From Poecilobothrus nobilitatus (Eukaryota > Arthropoda > Insecta > Diptera > Dolichopodidae): a stretch of DNA of 64,000 bases. The position numbers and the translations under genes were made by a program. Within the stretch, counting starts at the first letter, position 1. Each line of letters opens with the position of its first letter. The DNA is taken from positions 149,255,383 through 149,319,382 of the forward strand of contig OX352772.1 in NCBI GenBank assembly GCA_947095535.1. Direction: 5' to 3'. Shown piece by piece: positions 43,373 through 54,015 of this stretch. The notes beneath the pieces were generated by a model. That model did no database searches, was not told the DNA's origin, and was given only the letters and a program-made list of their open reading frames with translations.

Positions 43373-43660
43373 ATGGATATACATCAAATCGGATATTCTT
43401 TAAATAATTTTTTAAATAAATATGAAGATATTTTATTGGAGGAACATTATGAACAGTTAAAAGATAATTACAAATTTTTAAAGTTATTTAAAAATTCTAT
43501 ACAAATTGAAACTAAGGAGTATGGATATCATTGGGATATATGTCCCTATACTTCAGATAATATTGAAAGCCTTCCAGATACTTGCCCATGTTATTCAGCA
43601 GAACAATATATGTTATACTGTTCTAAACTAATGAGTTTATATAGCAGAATAGAAAAATAA
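43373..43660 (+). CDS. Small Polinton protein, unknown
   Basis: 95 residues, intact, 29 bases after the fibre-like gene. It is largely helical by appearance and carries a Cys/Tyr-rich end (YHWDICPYTSD, LPDTCPCYSAEQYML). Not recognised. The conserved-looking aromatic and Cys residues and the uninterrupted frame support a real gene. Confidence 0.55.
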   Translation: MDIHQIGYSLNNFLNKYEDILLEEHYEQLKDNYKFLKLFKNSIQIETKEYGYHWDICPYTSDNIESLPDTCPCYSAEQYMLYCSKLMSLYSRIEK

Positions 43661-43816
43661 GTTAGAATAAAAATATGTACTCGCAAATTATTATACAAAT
43701 ACAAAAAGATTATAAAATTTTAACACATTGAACATTTATTGTTTGCTTTTATTTTTATTATATTTTCTTTATAAAATAAGTAAAAGAGAGGTATGTTTTA
43801 ATTAGTTATTTTCAAG

Positions 43817-44161
43817 ATGAGTAAGGATGAAGTTGTAGATTTATTTGATTGGCTTGATGCTTCAGATTCTTCTGAAAATATCGATGAGAAAGAAGATGAT
43901 ATTTCAGATTCATCTGAGGAGAGCGCTGAGAAAAAGGATTATGATAATGAAAAGAAAGTTAAATTTATGTTAACGCCTCAAATATACATATTATACAAAT
44001 GGAATACAGCATATAAGTTAACTCGGCAAAAATATTGGGAAATAATTGCATTGGATCGCTATAGATTTAATCAAAGAATTCAAAATACTAATGATATTAT
44101 TTCTAAGATTCTAGATACTAAACATCGGAAATTCATTTTCAATCAAAGATTTTCTAATTAG
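43817..44161 (+). CDS. Small acidic Polinton protein, unknown
   Basis: 114 residues, intact. The N-terminal half is Asp/Glu/Ser-rich (DWLDASDSSENIDEKEDD) and the C-terminal half basic and aromatic (IYILYKWNTAYKLTRQKYWE). It lies directly before the integrase gene, 43 bases upstream. No domain recognised. The charge-split layout resembles small regulators or chaperones, but that is speculation. Confidence 0.5.
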   Translation: MSKDEVVDLFDWLDASDSSENIDEKEDDISDSSEESAEKKDYDNEKKVKFMLTPQIYILYKWNTAYKLTRQKYWEIIALDRYRFNQRIQNTNDIISKILDTKHRKFIFNQRFSN

Positions 44162-44204
44162 TTATATATAATAATTACATACAACTATTTTATTTTGTTT
44201 AAAA

Positions 44205-45125
44205 ATGAGTAAGAGAGAGGTTGTTGAAAAGCTGCATAAGCCTGCACGGAGAAATTTTAAACGACGTAGAGTTATAATTAAAGGATTTGATGATCTTTGG
44301 CAAGCCGATTTAGTAGAAAAGTGTGCATATGCCAAAGAGAATAAAGGTTTTAAATTTTTATTAACTGTGATTGATACCTTCTCCAAATATGGCTGGGCAA
44401 TCCCTATAAAAACAAAAACTTCAGAGAACGTCACACAAGCAATACAAAATATTTTTGTAAATTCTAAAAGGCATCCGCAAAATTTGCAAACAGATGATGG
44501 GAAAGAATTTTTTAATAAAATATTCAAAAATTTAATGGATAAATATCATATAAATCATTATTCAACATTTAGCACATTAAAAGCCTCTATTGTAGAGCGT
44601 TTTAATCGAACTTTGAAAGAAAAACTGTGGAAAGAGTTTAGTTTTAATGGTAATTACAAATGGTTGAATATAATTGATTCATTAGTTCACCAATACAACA
44701 ATACAAAACATCATACCATTCACAGACATCCATCAGATATAAATAAAAAAAATGCTAATGAACTGTTGGTAACTGTTTATAATCGTATTAAAATTTTTCT
44801 ACCAGCTAAATTTAAAATTGGTGACTCAGTTCGTATAAGCAAGTATAAACATGTTTTTGAAAAAGGGTATACCCCAAATAGGACAACGGAAGTATTTAAG
44901 ATAAGAAAAGTTCAAATCACTAACCCTGTAACATATTTACTGGAAGATTATCAAGGTAAACCCATACAAGGAAGCTTCTATGAATATGAATTGTTAAAAA
45001 CGAAAAATAAACAAGTGTTTTTGATTGAAAAAATTCTTAAAACTAGAGATAATAAAATTTTTGTTAAATGGTTAGGGTTTTCTTCTATTCATAATTAATG
45101 GATAAATAAAAAAGATTTATTATAA
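44205..45125 (+). pseudogene. INT: Polinton integrase with chromodomain, late stop
   Basis: Retroviral-type DDE integrase. Catalytic residues: Asp35 in LWQADLVEK, Asp97 in LQTDDGKEF and Glu131 in SIVERFNRTLKEKLW. Downstream are NTKHHTIHRHPSDI and the SH3-like C-terminal domain (FKIGDSVRIS, VTYLLEDYQGKPIQGSFYEY). The protein ends in a chromodomain (VFLIEKILKTRDNKIFVKWL). The stop at 45096-45098 falls inside the last chromodomain helix, with the frame continuing (WINKKDLL) to another stop at 45125. The catalytic core is intact and only the targeting domain is clipped. It inserts the linear element DNA into the host genome. Confidence 0.93.
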
Positions 45126-45198
45126 AAAATAATATTTATATTTTGTTTAAATATTTTTACAAATTATTAGATATAATCTTTTTATTTCATTTGATAAA

Positions 45199-45840
45199 TT
45201 ATGAAATTTTCATCTGATATGATGATTTCTGCTTTATTGACTTTAAATCAATTATAGTGTAGTCGGATTTATAATCTACACCTATAATAGGAACTGTTTC
45301 CACTTCTCCATTGCTTAAAATTCTATCTGTTAATATTTCTCGATATTCTAAACATTTAATTCTGAGAGACTTTTGTTTAAAATTGCCATCATATTCACAT
45401 CTTATATGAATATCTTTATTATCAGCATATTCCAATTGAAAATGTCTGTAAAATATATGCTCACTATTTATAATTCCACCAATATTACGTTCTTTTAAAA
45501 TTAATTCCTGTCGAAAAGCCTCAATAGCCTCATCTATAGAAACATATTGTGGTACTGAGTCACCTTTATCTCCTGCTAATTATGTATCTGCTTTTAAGAT
45601 AGTGATTGATGCTATTGTTGCAGTTTTTGTTTCATTTGTTGTTGCTTTGTTTAATTCTGGTGAAATTACATATTTTAATAGCTGAACTGATAATTTTACT
45701 TTCACGGTCTCATTTCTTGGAAGTAATATATTAAAGTAGGTGCTGCCAAAAGCTGATTCATCCAATCTAATATTAGATATTGGAGATGAATTTGTTTGAA
45801 TAGAAAATAGGTATAATATAAATAAGAAAAATGATTTCAT
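45199..45840 (-). pseudogene. Predicted secreted or membrane-exported protein, unknown family, one in-frame stop
   Basis: 214-codon frame from ATG 45840 to 45199, interrupted only by TAA at about 45580-45582. The N-terminus is a clear signal peptide (MKSFFLFILYLFSIQTNSS, cleavage likely after residue 18-20). The mature part is beta-rich with potential N-glycosylation sites (for example NET) and no second membrane span. The C-terminal part reads EAIEAFRQELILKERN, YRHFQLEYADN and KSLRIKCLEYREI. It matches no Polinton core gene that I know. It lies beyond the integrase on the opposite strand, together with another signal-peptide gene. It could be an envelope-type or host-interaction protein. Confidence 0.55.
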
Positions 45841-45927
45841 CGTTTTATCAAAAAATATGATCTAACTTCGTCAAAGATTTACACAATAATGTATGTTATT
45901 AGATTGCAAATATAAAATTTATACTTT

Positions 45928-46470
45928 TTATTTTCTAGAAATTTCTTTATTATGCACAAACTTTACTTGGCTTATAATAGAGCAAACATACATAAAGAGT
46001 TGTAAAAATCTATCCCTTCCATCTGAATAAGCTTCCATGTAATCTAAATATTCTTCTTTTAAACGTTCAAGTAATTTTCTAAAATTAGTTAACACGTCGC
46101 CAATTTTTGATTTATTATTTTTTTCATTATACATATTCTCTATTGATGCTATAAATATAATTCCATCATCAATTCGTTTTCTTATCATTGTCTCTTTCAG
46201 TTCATTTTGATTTTCTTCATATTCATTTGTTCTCATTGACAATGAATCAATATGTTGTGAAATTCCTTCATTCATATTATTTGGTAGTACATTTGAAATA
46301 TTCTTCTCAATCAACTCCCACTTATCTTCTTCAGCAAATGGACAATCAATATTAAAATGGTTAATTATTTGCTTTTTTTTATTTGGTGAATCTCTTACAT
46401 TACCAATTATTGGAAATATCACCAATATGGAAATGACACTTTTCAATTTTAAAATTAGCCTTTTATACAA
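45928..46470 (-). CDS. Second predicted secreted helical protein, unknown family
   Basis: 180 residues, intact. An N-terminal hydrophobic segment (LKSVISILVIFPIIGNV) looks like a signal peptide. The rest is mainly helical and charged, with one internal Cys in the N-terminal part (FNIDCPFAEEDKWELIEKN). A long helical region (RKLLERLKEEYLDYMEAYSD) and a hydrophobic C-terminal helix (FLQLFMYVCSIISQVKF) follow. It sits about 90 bases upstream of the other secreted-protein gene on the same strand, so they may be expressed together. No homologue recognised. Candidate cargo or envelope-associated factor of this Polinton lineage. Confidence 0.55.
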   Translation of the reverse strand: MYKRLILKLKSVISILVIFPIIGNVRDSPNKKKQIINHFNIDCPFAEEDKWELIEKNISNVLPNNMNEGISQHIDSLSMRTNEYEENQNELKETMIRKRIDDGIIFIASIENMYNEKNNKSKIGDVLTNFRKLLERLKEEYLDYMEAYSDGRDRFLQLFMYVCSIISQVKFVHNKEISRK

Positions 46471-46747
46471 TTTTTTTTTTATTTATTTATTTATAATCAC
46501 ATTAATAAACTGCAATATAAGTATGTATATTTTCGTAAGGTTTACTTTGTTAAAATATAAAAAGGAAAAAAAATCTTCACTGGGTAAGAGCATAGAACTA
46601 GAATCGAATCTAAACATAATGCACTAATAAACTTACCTATACACACATCCTAACACTTCTACCCATAAAAGATTTTGTTAATTCTGATTATTTTCATATT
46701 TTATGTCTAAATTAGTTGGTAATTAATTTTCTTTAGGCTTACTAAAA

Positions 46748-47044
46748 ATGGATATCGCAAGAACAATTTTTACGTTTAATTATTTTTTTCTTAAAAATAA
46801 AAAAGATTTTAGAAAGAAATATAGAAGTGAGATTAAATATCATATAAAATTTTTGAGGAATTATGCTGACTCAACATTAATTAAGCTCAATTCATTCAGA
46901 GATGTTCACGATGACAAATGGACAGATTTATTTACTTTAAATTCTATTCAATTTACCAAGAGATGTCTATTGCGATTAGGTAAAATCGTAAAGAAATTTA
47001 ATGAAAAAAAATGTAAATATCGAAAAATACTAAAAAAAAAATAA
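46748..47044 (+). CDS. Small basic Polinton protein, unknown
   Basis: 98 residues, intact, strongly Lys/Arg-rich (KNKKDFRKKYRSEIKYHIKF at 16-35, ending KKCKYRKILKKK). It is the last gene before the right TIR. The charge suggests nucleic-acid binding, for instance a genome-condensing or terminal-binding role. That is inference from composition and position only. Confidence 0.5.
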   Translation: MDIARTIFTFNYFFLKNKKDFRKKYRSEIKYHIKFLRNYADSTLIKLNSFRDVHDDKWTDLFTLNSIQFTKRCLLRLGKIVKKFNEKKCKYRKILKKK

Positions 47045-47134
47045 AAAACTTTTATATATATTTTTTATTTGTTTTTCTTTTATATGTTTTAACTAAATAA
47101 ATTCCATCTCGACTAAATTTTATCTACGGAAGCC

Positions 47135-47375
47135 GCTGACGTCACACAAAAATTTGAATAGTTCCATTCTTCATATCAACATGAAAAATTAAAACCGCAA
47201 CTTTGTTTCTGTTAAAATACAACACACTTAATATATTCTAAAACAAATTTCTTATCATACAATATGAATGACTGCAAAACAAAAAATTATTTTACTATTT
47301 TTCAAAGCAATCAAACAAAATTAAAACATTAAAATATTGTTCTTAAAAAATCTGTGTGCCTGTTATTCAAAATTT
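47135..47375 (-). repeat. Polinton right terminal inverted repeat
   Basis: Reverse complement of 30981-31225, ending 'gtgcctgttattcaaaattt'. It contains tgacgtca at 47137-47144. The inner edge is at about 47130. Confidence 0.88.
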
Positions 47376-47640
47376 AACAAAATTGTTTTGTTTATTCAAC
47401 TTCAATCTCAATTAAATTTTATCTATGGATTCTCCTGACGTCACACAAAAATTTGAATAGTTCCATTCCTCATATCAACATGAAAAATTAAAACCGCAAC
47501 TTTTTTTGTTAAAATTCAAACACACTTAATATATTCCAAAACAAATTTCTTATCATACAATATGAATGGCTGCAAAACAAAAAATTATTTTACTATTTTT
47601 CAAAGCAATCAAACATCTCTTATCTCTGACGTCACTTCCT
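47376..47640 (-). repeat. Extra, outer TIR unit and a partial third one
   Basis: From about 47400 the TIR sequence starts again (ctcaattaaattttatctatgg, tgacgtca at 47436-47443, 'acacaaaaatttgaatagttcc'). It runs to about 47613 without the terminal 'caggcac' part, then a scrap with a third tgacgtca (47627-47634). The right end thus carries nested TIR units, mirroring the internal duplication of the left end. Confidence 0.8.
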
Positions 47641-47790
47641 GGTCTAGATTCGGCCTAGCCTATACTACTAATGAACTTCCGCAAAACCTTAAGATTATTG
47701 ATAATTTACTTTTTTTTAAACACAAAATAAGAATATAATTGGCTCTAACAAGCCAACAAAGTTATAAATAAAAAATAAAAAAAATTTATT
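47641..47790 (+). pseudogene. LINE ORF2 C-terminal scrap and 3' end
   Basis: In frame: FGLAYTTNELPQNLKIID then FKHKIRI and a stop at about 47739, followed by a short A-rich tail region. This has the shape of the extreme C-terminus of CR1/Jockey-like ORF2 ('Y...N.LP..l+ ...FK..l'). It probably belongs to the LINE cut at 30980, but the catalytic RT and thumb in between are missing. Confidence 0.6.
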
Positions 47791-48719
47791 TGTATATCGA
47801 AATGGATTGTTTTTTTTTTTAATGATATTATGGAAATGAATTAGTATTTAATTTAAGAATTAGTTTTAGTATAGTATCAGTATTTAATTTAAAGAATAAG
47901 CAAAAATAAATAATGAAATTGATATTTAGTTGTAACAAAACAAACCTATTATCTTTAGTAGATTAACAAAACAAAATAAATTTATATTTTAAAATTTTAT
48001 ACGACCATACGGCTTAGGCTAAGATCTTGAAAAAAAAAAAAAAAAAAAATTAAAAAAAATAAAGGAAAAAAAAGAATTATTATCTGAGTTATGAAGCAGC
48101 TACGCGAGTTCTTAGCATATCTGCCAGTTTAAATCCACAATCTCGATTTGGTTGACTTCTTTATTTATTTATTTTATGTACAAATTTGAACTTTTGTACA
48201 TTTTATTTTTTTCAAATTATGTAATATAGAGAAAACAAAACTTAATTGAATTTTATTTTTACACCAAATATAAATTTCTATCAAAAGTCAATTGTTAGTT
48301 TTTGTAATAGATTCTTTAATCGATTTTTTATGAAATATAGATATTATTTTTTTAATGAAAAGAATTAAATTGAATTGGATACATAATTGAATATTGAAAG
48401 TTGAAGATGTAATATATAATAGAGGTCACTGAACTATACGCTTTTACTAGATAATTGTAATAATTGTATTTTAATTTGGACTTTAATTTTAATTTAGATG
48501 TTTTAATTTAATTTTAATTCAGATTTTAATGTTGGCTAATTTTAAAATTGATTTTAAGATTAATTTTGATTTTAATTACAATTTCAACTCTGATTTTATT
48601 TTAATCTTGATTTTGACTTTAATTTTAAACTGGATTTTAGTTTTATTTTAAGTTTTTAATGTTTTACATTAATTGCTTTCTAACAAATGTTAAATATGTT
48701 AATTTCTGTTGCAAACGAA
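47791..48719. other. AT-rich sequence with a degenerate 'gattttaatttt' array
   Basis: No gene. Between about 48468 and 48660 short words (gattttaattt, gactttaatttt, gatttta) recur in imperfect tandem. A-run at 48029-48049. Confidence 0.55.
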
Positions 48720-49690
48720 TTTTCATGCCGTCGATTGCCATCTTAGTTCAATTAAACGAGCAATTTTAGACCTATGTGAAACACAAGTCAATAGCCACAA
48801 TGATTACTTTAATGTTACCGGCTGCTCACTTATTTCACACTTCGTACCAATATTTTAGTCCAATTTTCCACTATATTTGGGTCAAAATTCTCGTTGAAAA
48901 ACATGTCATACATTTCTGTTTCCTATACAGATCGCCCAACTCAAATAAACAGGAAACTGCTATGGAAATAGTAAATCTATCGAACCAGATCAAAGAAATT
49001 TTGGACGCATCTCTGAAATTGCTCATTCATAACAGGGACTGGCTTTATTTTTTTAGTAACACTTTTCCGAGTCAAAACTCATTTCGGAAACAAGTTGAAC
49101 TATGCTCCTCACTGTTTCACCTTTCTCAACTGGTTAAAATCCTAGTAGGATTCCGGACCGTGCTGATCAAGAAGGTCACCTCCTGGATCTGCTTCTCACC
49201 ACACACCCTGAAAAATATGAGTTGCAGTTTCCCCTGGGTAATTCCAACCATTGTTTGGTTAATACAAGTTCCTCGTAAGCCCAATCATCAACTAGAGGTC
49301 TCCTCCCTAAAAAATTAGTTTGGCGTTACAGTCATGTTGACTGGGAGGGTCTTAACAACTTTGTTAGAACCTTTGATTGGCCATTTTGTTTCCGTAACAG
49401 AAATGTTAACTTTGCTGCAAATGCGATTAGTGAAATTATTTTACTTGGAATGAGCTTATTCATTCCTTATTTCATGAAAACTGTTAAGAGGAGGTCTAAT
49501 ATTGGTTTTTTCTGTACCAAAACAACAGATCGGAGGCTCGCAGGGGTAACTATATTGCGGTTAGAAATAGATGGAAGAGAGTTATCAACAAGCAAAAATC
49601 CTTGTTCAACCAAAAGTTGAAACATAAAATCATTCTCATGCCAAACAATAACGAATCTTTTTGGACATTTACCAAAAGTTACTTTGGTAA
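48720..49690 (+). pseudogene. Fossil LINE ORF2: endonuclease end and linker
   Basis: Plus-strand fragments in order: VIHFCFLYRSPNS (endonuclease), LDLLLTTHPEKYEL with PLGNSNHCLV (C-terminal endonuclease motif, where Asn replaces the usual Asp before His), LVWRYSHVDWEGLNNFVRTF, LGMSLFIPYF, and finally NYIAVRNRWKRVINKQK with NNNESFWTFTKSYFGK, the linker before RT. Several frameshifts. RT itself is absent. This is a different, older LINE from the others in the window. Confidence 0.75.
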
Positions 49691-52609
49691 GATTTGAGTT
49701 AACCAAATAAGTTGCTCCTTTTTTGCATCGATGATGATAAAAATAAGAAAAATCAGAATGAAGTAAATCAGTGGTCGCGACTTCTCCACATAATTTTACC
49801 ATAGTGGTTTGACAATAAACCAGTTACTACATTATATTCCTACGCTGGAATTTACGAGGCATTTACGAGTTACATTTATTAAAAGATGAACTAATAATAA
49901 TAAAAAGATAATATACATAAATCGTTATTTTGCCATATAAATTTATAATAAGCATATGGGTGGGGTGGATACTGCAGATTCACTAATAGCTTTTTATCGT
50001 AATAGTATAAGAAATAACAGATGGTATTTACGTGTTTTTTACCATTTTTTGAATACTGCAGTTATTAATTCATGTATTTTATGACGAACAAAAAACCAGA
50101 AATGATTCTTTTGAAATTTAAATGTGTAGTAGCAAGTGGTTTAATTAGAAGTGAATTTTATGAAAAGAACCGTGAAGACCATCGAGTTCAGCTAGTGCTA
50201 CCAGTATTTATGAAAACCAAAAATATAAAAGAGCAAATCATCCTTTTGTAGAAATAATTTAACGAAAGGTTAGCTTTGATTTTGAACATTGGTCAAATAA
50301 AACCAACAAACCTAGTACATGGCAACTAGGTTCATGTAAATAGTGTACTAGATTTGAATGTAGTGAAAGAATTGCATACCATTGTGTTCAGAATGTTTAG
50401 AAAACTTCCATACAAAAATTTAAAATAATAATGTGGTTTTTGTTTTACATGATTTTTATTTTCCTATTTTTTGAATTGTTACCTATATAATATTTTGTTT
50501 TTAATTCTCATTTTGTAACTTTAACTTGACTAACTTGAATTGTCATTTTTTTAAATTAATTGCAACTTAAAAAAAATAAGGTACATATTTTGTTATTATT
50601 AACTTTATGTTTTATTTCAACCTTAAAATTTGCTACAATTTTTTTTAATTTTCAATCAATTTTTCAGAATGTACACATTTGTAAACCAATTTTCCACTCC
50701 TATATTTTGCCCGATGAAACTATAAATTGCATGTTTTTTATATAAAATTGGCCTACTATTTATGAAAATAACGTCAAAATTTGTTTAACGTTCTCCTTCA
50801 TAAGTCATGCATGAGAGAAATACTTAGTTTTTCAGGACATAATTTAGCATTCTAGAATTCACAATATGAATAGTATCAGTCAAAGTATTGTAATAAATCT
50901 GGAATTTTAATAAATAATTTTTTGAAAAATTCGGATAGTTGGCTATCCAAATGAATTATGGAACTGGAACCACATTGTTCTGTTTCATAAGATTTGAGGA
51001 AGTACTTTTTTATATCATCAAAAAACTAGAGTTCAGTTGAGTTAAAAAAAACAAGTTTTTAATTGAAATTTTTAGTTATACCCGTATGATTTTTTTATTT
51101 AGTTTTAGTTTAATACTTTTTAAACGAAAAAGAAAGCCTAAGCAAAAGTTAAATTAAATATAACTTCAAACTCCATTTACTCCCGTAATTTGATAATTCT
51201 TATAATTTTTTATTAATTAAAACTTATTACTAAAAAGTTAGAACAAATATAATCAGAAACCGACGGCGTTAATATTATAATGTAAATTATGTATCTAATT
51301 AGCATGCACTAAATTTCATTAAGAAAAAACCAGCAACTAAAAAATTGTTAATTTTAAATTCGAAACAATAAAATGCAGCGTAAAGCGTGTTATCAGTTTA
51401 AAATCAGTTTACACAATAAGCTTTCACAGTCCACCTTTCAATCAGGGTCTCATGGCCTGTCTTTGCGAGAAGTTGAATATTAATCTCTTTATTCGGGTGG
51501 GTTCGATATTGTGGTTCTGAATATTTTGTAGAGGTTTCGGTCGAATGTGACCTGATACTCCAAAATATAAAAACTTTATATTTCCGCACTGTCAATCCAA
51601 CGTCCCCAAATCACTAATTTTTTAAACACCGATTTTGTGGGTTATTGTGGATAGAAATTTTCAGAGTATATTTTTGGTATCCTCGAATTTTTTCGATTTT
51701 ATTTTTACAAGACTTAAAAGAGATATTGTAAATAAACTAAAATTTGTAATACATCTTTCGACAGTATGTTAAAAATGTTTTCATGTATCAAGACGTACGT
51801 CTAAATTAGAATTTTCTATTCAGCGTCTAGTTACCTGTATTTACGTTTATTGGTATGGTACAAGCAAGAACTAATGTACCATTATCTTGTACAAGAACTT
51901 TGTTTTATTTACCTAGTTTTAAATTTAAACTCTTATTAATTTTATTTGTATTATTTGTGCACGAGTTTTATATCACATTTACATGCCATCATACATTTCT
52001 GTACTTGAGCAATTTTTTTGTTGTTCCACCTTCATACAGAGGTTAAATAAATTCTATGAAAAATTATTTATTTAAGTTTACCTCTTGATATATTTTTAGT
52101 CATAACGTATTATTGATTTGTTTTACTTTTTAAATATGAAAAATCCAAAAAAAACATTTTCGTTAAGATTTATTTAAACACAGAGTGCAATAGCAATTAA
52201 ATATATATGTAAAAAATAAATAAATAAATAAATAAAGGCATAGGTAATGTAAAAAAAAGCATTACAATATAAATCGATATTACCATCACCTGATAATGGT
52301 AGATAATAGAGTACGAAGGTTACTCTTTCTACAGAATTGTCCTTTCCTTAAAATACTGCAACTGGTTTTTAATTTATCCAAGTTATTTTAAATTGAAAGA
52401 AAAATTATTTTCGTTTATATCGTGTTGAACTACAGCCGAATATTATTTAATAAAAGTAAAACTGAATGTGATAATGTTATGTATATTATTTAATTAATTT
52501 CTTTATACTAACTTAAGTATAATTTTGGGCAGGGTGCAATAATGCCTGTAGCAATAAGGCCTTTTTTCCAAATTGGATTGACAAATAAGGCCTAATTAGC
52601 AAAATGTTG
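49691..52609. other. Long gene-poor intergenic stretch
   Basis: No supportable coding region on either strand; ORFs of 60-65 codons here look random. Landmarks: 'ttatacccgtatgat' at 51075, a lone match to the 5' end of the mini-me-like repeat, and a (taaa)n run at about 52216-52236. Confidence 0.45.
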
Positions 52610-53485
52610 AAATATTTCATATTTCTCATTCTAATTGGAATTAAAGCGCATAGGTCTGTGGACTTTAATTCCAAAACCATTCTCCTAAATCTAGGAGAAT
52701 TTTATACATTTATATGCGCGATTATCAATTAGGAAGGTGTATAACCTTGATTTTGTAGTCGACTGTAAAATCCAAATATTTCGAACAGGTTTCAAACAAT
52801 TTTCCATATTCTGGTCAGCCCCGCAGGTTGCTGCACTCCCTTCGTCATCCTTCTGTTCTGGTCAGCCCTCTTCGCCACTCCCTTCGTATTTCCCTTGAAA
52901 GAATGGAAGCTGGTGCTTCTGTTACTCCTGTCTCATTCCTGCATTAATGCTGTGCAATGGGAGCTGCTGCATCATACCTTGAAAGCTAATTTTTCTAAAA
53001 AAGATGTTTAAGTTTCACTATGAAATAAGGTCGAGAAATTAAAAATGAAATAAGCTCAAAAAGAAATGGGGTAAATTAGAGATTTTAGAGTTAGGGGCCT
53101 GATTCGGAAATCAACTTTAAAATCCCTTCTGATTCAGAGGTCGACATATTCAAGTTTATTCATATTTTGGAAAAAGTGACAGTCCTGATTTTGTAACCAA
53201 ATCTAATACTAAAATTTAGGTTGATTGAACTGAAATAAGTTCGAATGTTGAAATGAATCAAAATTCTTTCTTTTTTTACCTGTTGAACTTATTCCATTAT
53301 AAAAAAAGACTAACTGATAGAAGTACACATTTTGTTACTTAAATAAATTGAAATATCGGAATTAAATTATGGAAAATATTAAAAACTGTTATTATTGGTA
53401 TAAAATTACAATTAGGCTTTATTTCCATTATTTAAAAAAAAAATTAGGTCTTATTTCCATTTAGAATGAGAAATAATGCATATAG
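52610..53485. repeat. Possible inactive element bounded by short inverted repeats
   Basis: 'tatttctcattctaattggaa' at about 52619 is mirrored by 'ttccatttagaatgagaaata' at about 53455-53475, and 'aaggcctaatt' outside the left one resembles 'aattaggtctt' at the right. The interior is noncoding, with a GC-richer part (52810-52960) that includes the repeated phrase 'ctggtcagccc'. This could be a MITE; pairing is imperfect and may be coincidental. Confidence 0.3.
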
Positions 53486-54015
53486 ATTATGTACTTCTTT
53501 ATATATTGACTGCTTTTCTTTACATAATTATTCAAATATTATATCCTTCAATAATATAACATAAGAAAACATAACAAAACATAAAATATATATACTGATA
53601 AAAACTTAACAAGTTGTCTCGTCACGTAGAAAGGTACATCTGATTCATCTGACTATATTAACTCTCACTTTTTCAAAAGTCTTCTAATTAATATGTTGTC
53701 TATTTAATTTGGTACACATCTTAGTTTTTCCATTTATTTGAACTTCCCATAATTCTATGAGTTTTAAAGCTTATATTTAACTTTAAACCATCTAAGAGAT
53801 TTAATTAGATGAGGAAAATCGAATAAGCAAAAAATGTTGTTATTATTATAACTAAAAAATGGTTTATCAAGTGTTATTTCCAGCAAAGAAAAAACTTTGG
53901 CTGAAGCTTGGTCACAAGTAATTGTCCGTATTGTAATATCGGACTAAATACGTACATACAATACAAATACGGTTGTCCGATTTGCTTCAAAAGCATATCA
54001 ACCCGAGATATTTCT
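53486..54015. other. AT-rich intergenic sequence
   Basis: No gene seen. A small dyad around 53925-53985 (gtccgta...cggac and cggttgtccg) may be incidental. Confidence 0.4.

Larger units (their letters stand above)
30981..47375 (+). mobile_element. Polinton/Maverick (adintovirus-like) element, complete but decayed
   Basis: 16.4 kb between terminal inverted repeats. It holds the diagnostic Polinton set: protein-primed DNA polymerase B, retroviral-type integrase, adenain-like cysteine protease, A32/FtsK-type packaging ATPase and putative capsid proteins. Animal Maverick-type accessory genes are also present (PLA2-domain protein, fibre-like protein, several small ORFs). Gene blocks are strand-sorted: (+) 31.8-36.2, (-) 36.4-40.9, (+) 41.0-45.1, (-) 45.2-46.5, (+) 46.7-47.0. 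At least a dozen frameshifts and stops show that this copy is not functional. I did not find a clear 6 bp target duplication, consistent with rearrangement at the right end. Confidence 0.93.

Noticed and set aside
44162..44527. 121-codon minus-strand ORF inside the integrase
   Set aside because: Shadow frame of the integrase, which has all catalytic motifs on the plus strand.
49467..49802. 111-codon minus-strand ORF
   Set aside because: Antisense of the fossil LINE linker region, whose plus-strand translation matches LINE motifs.
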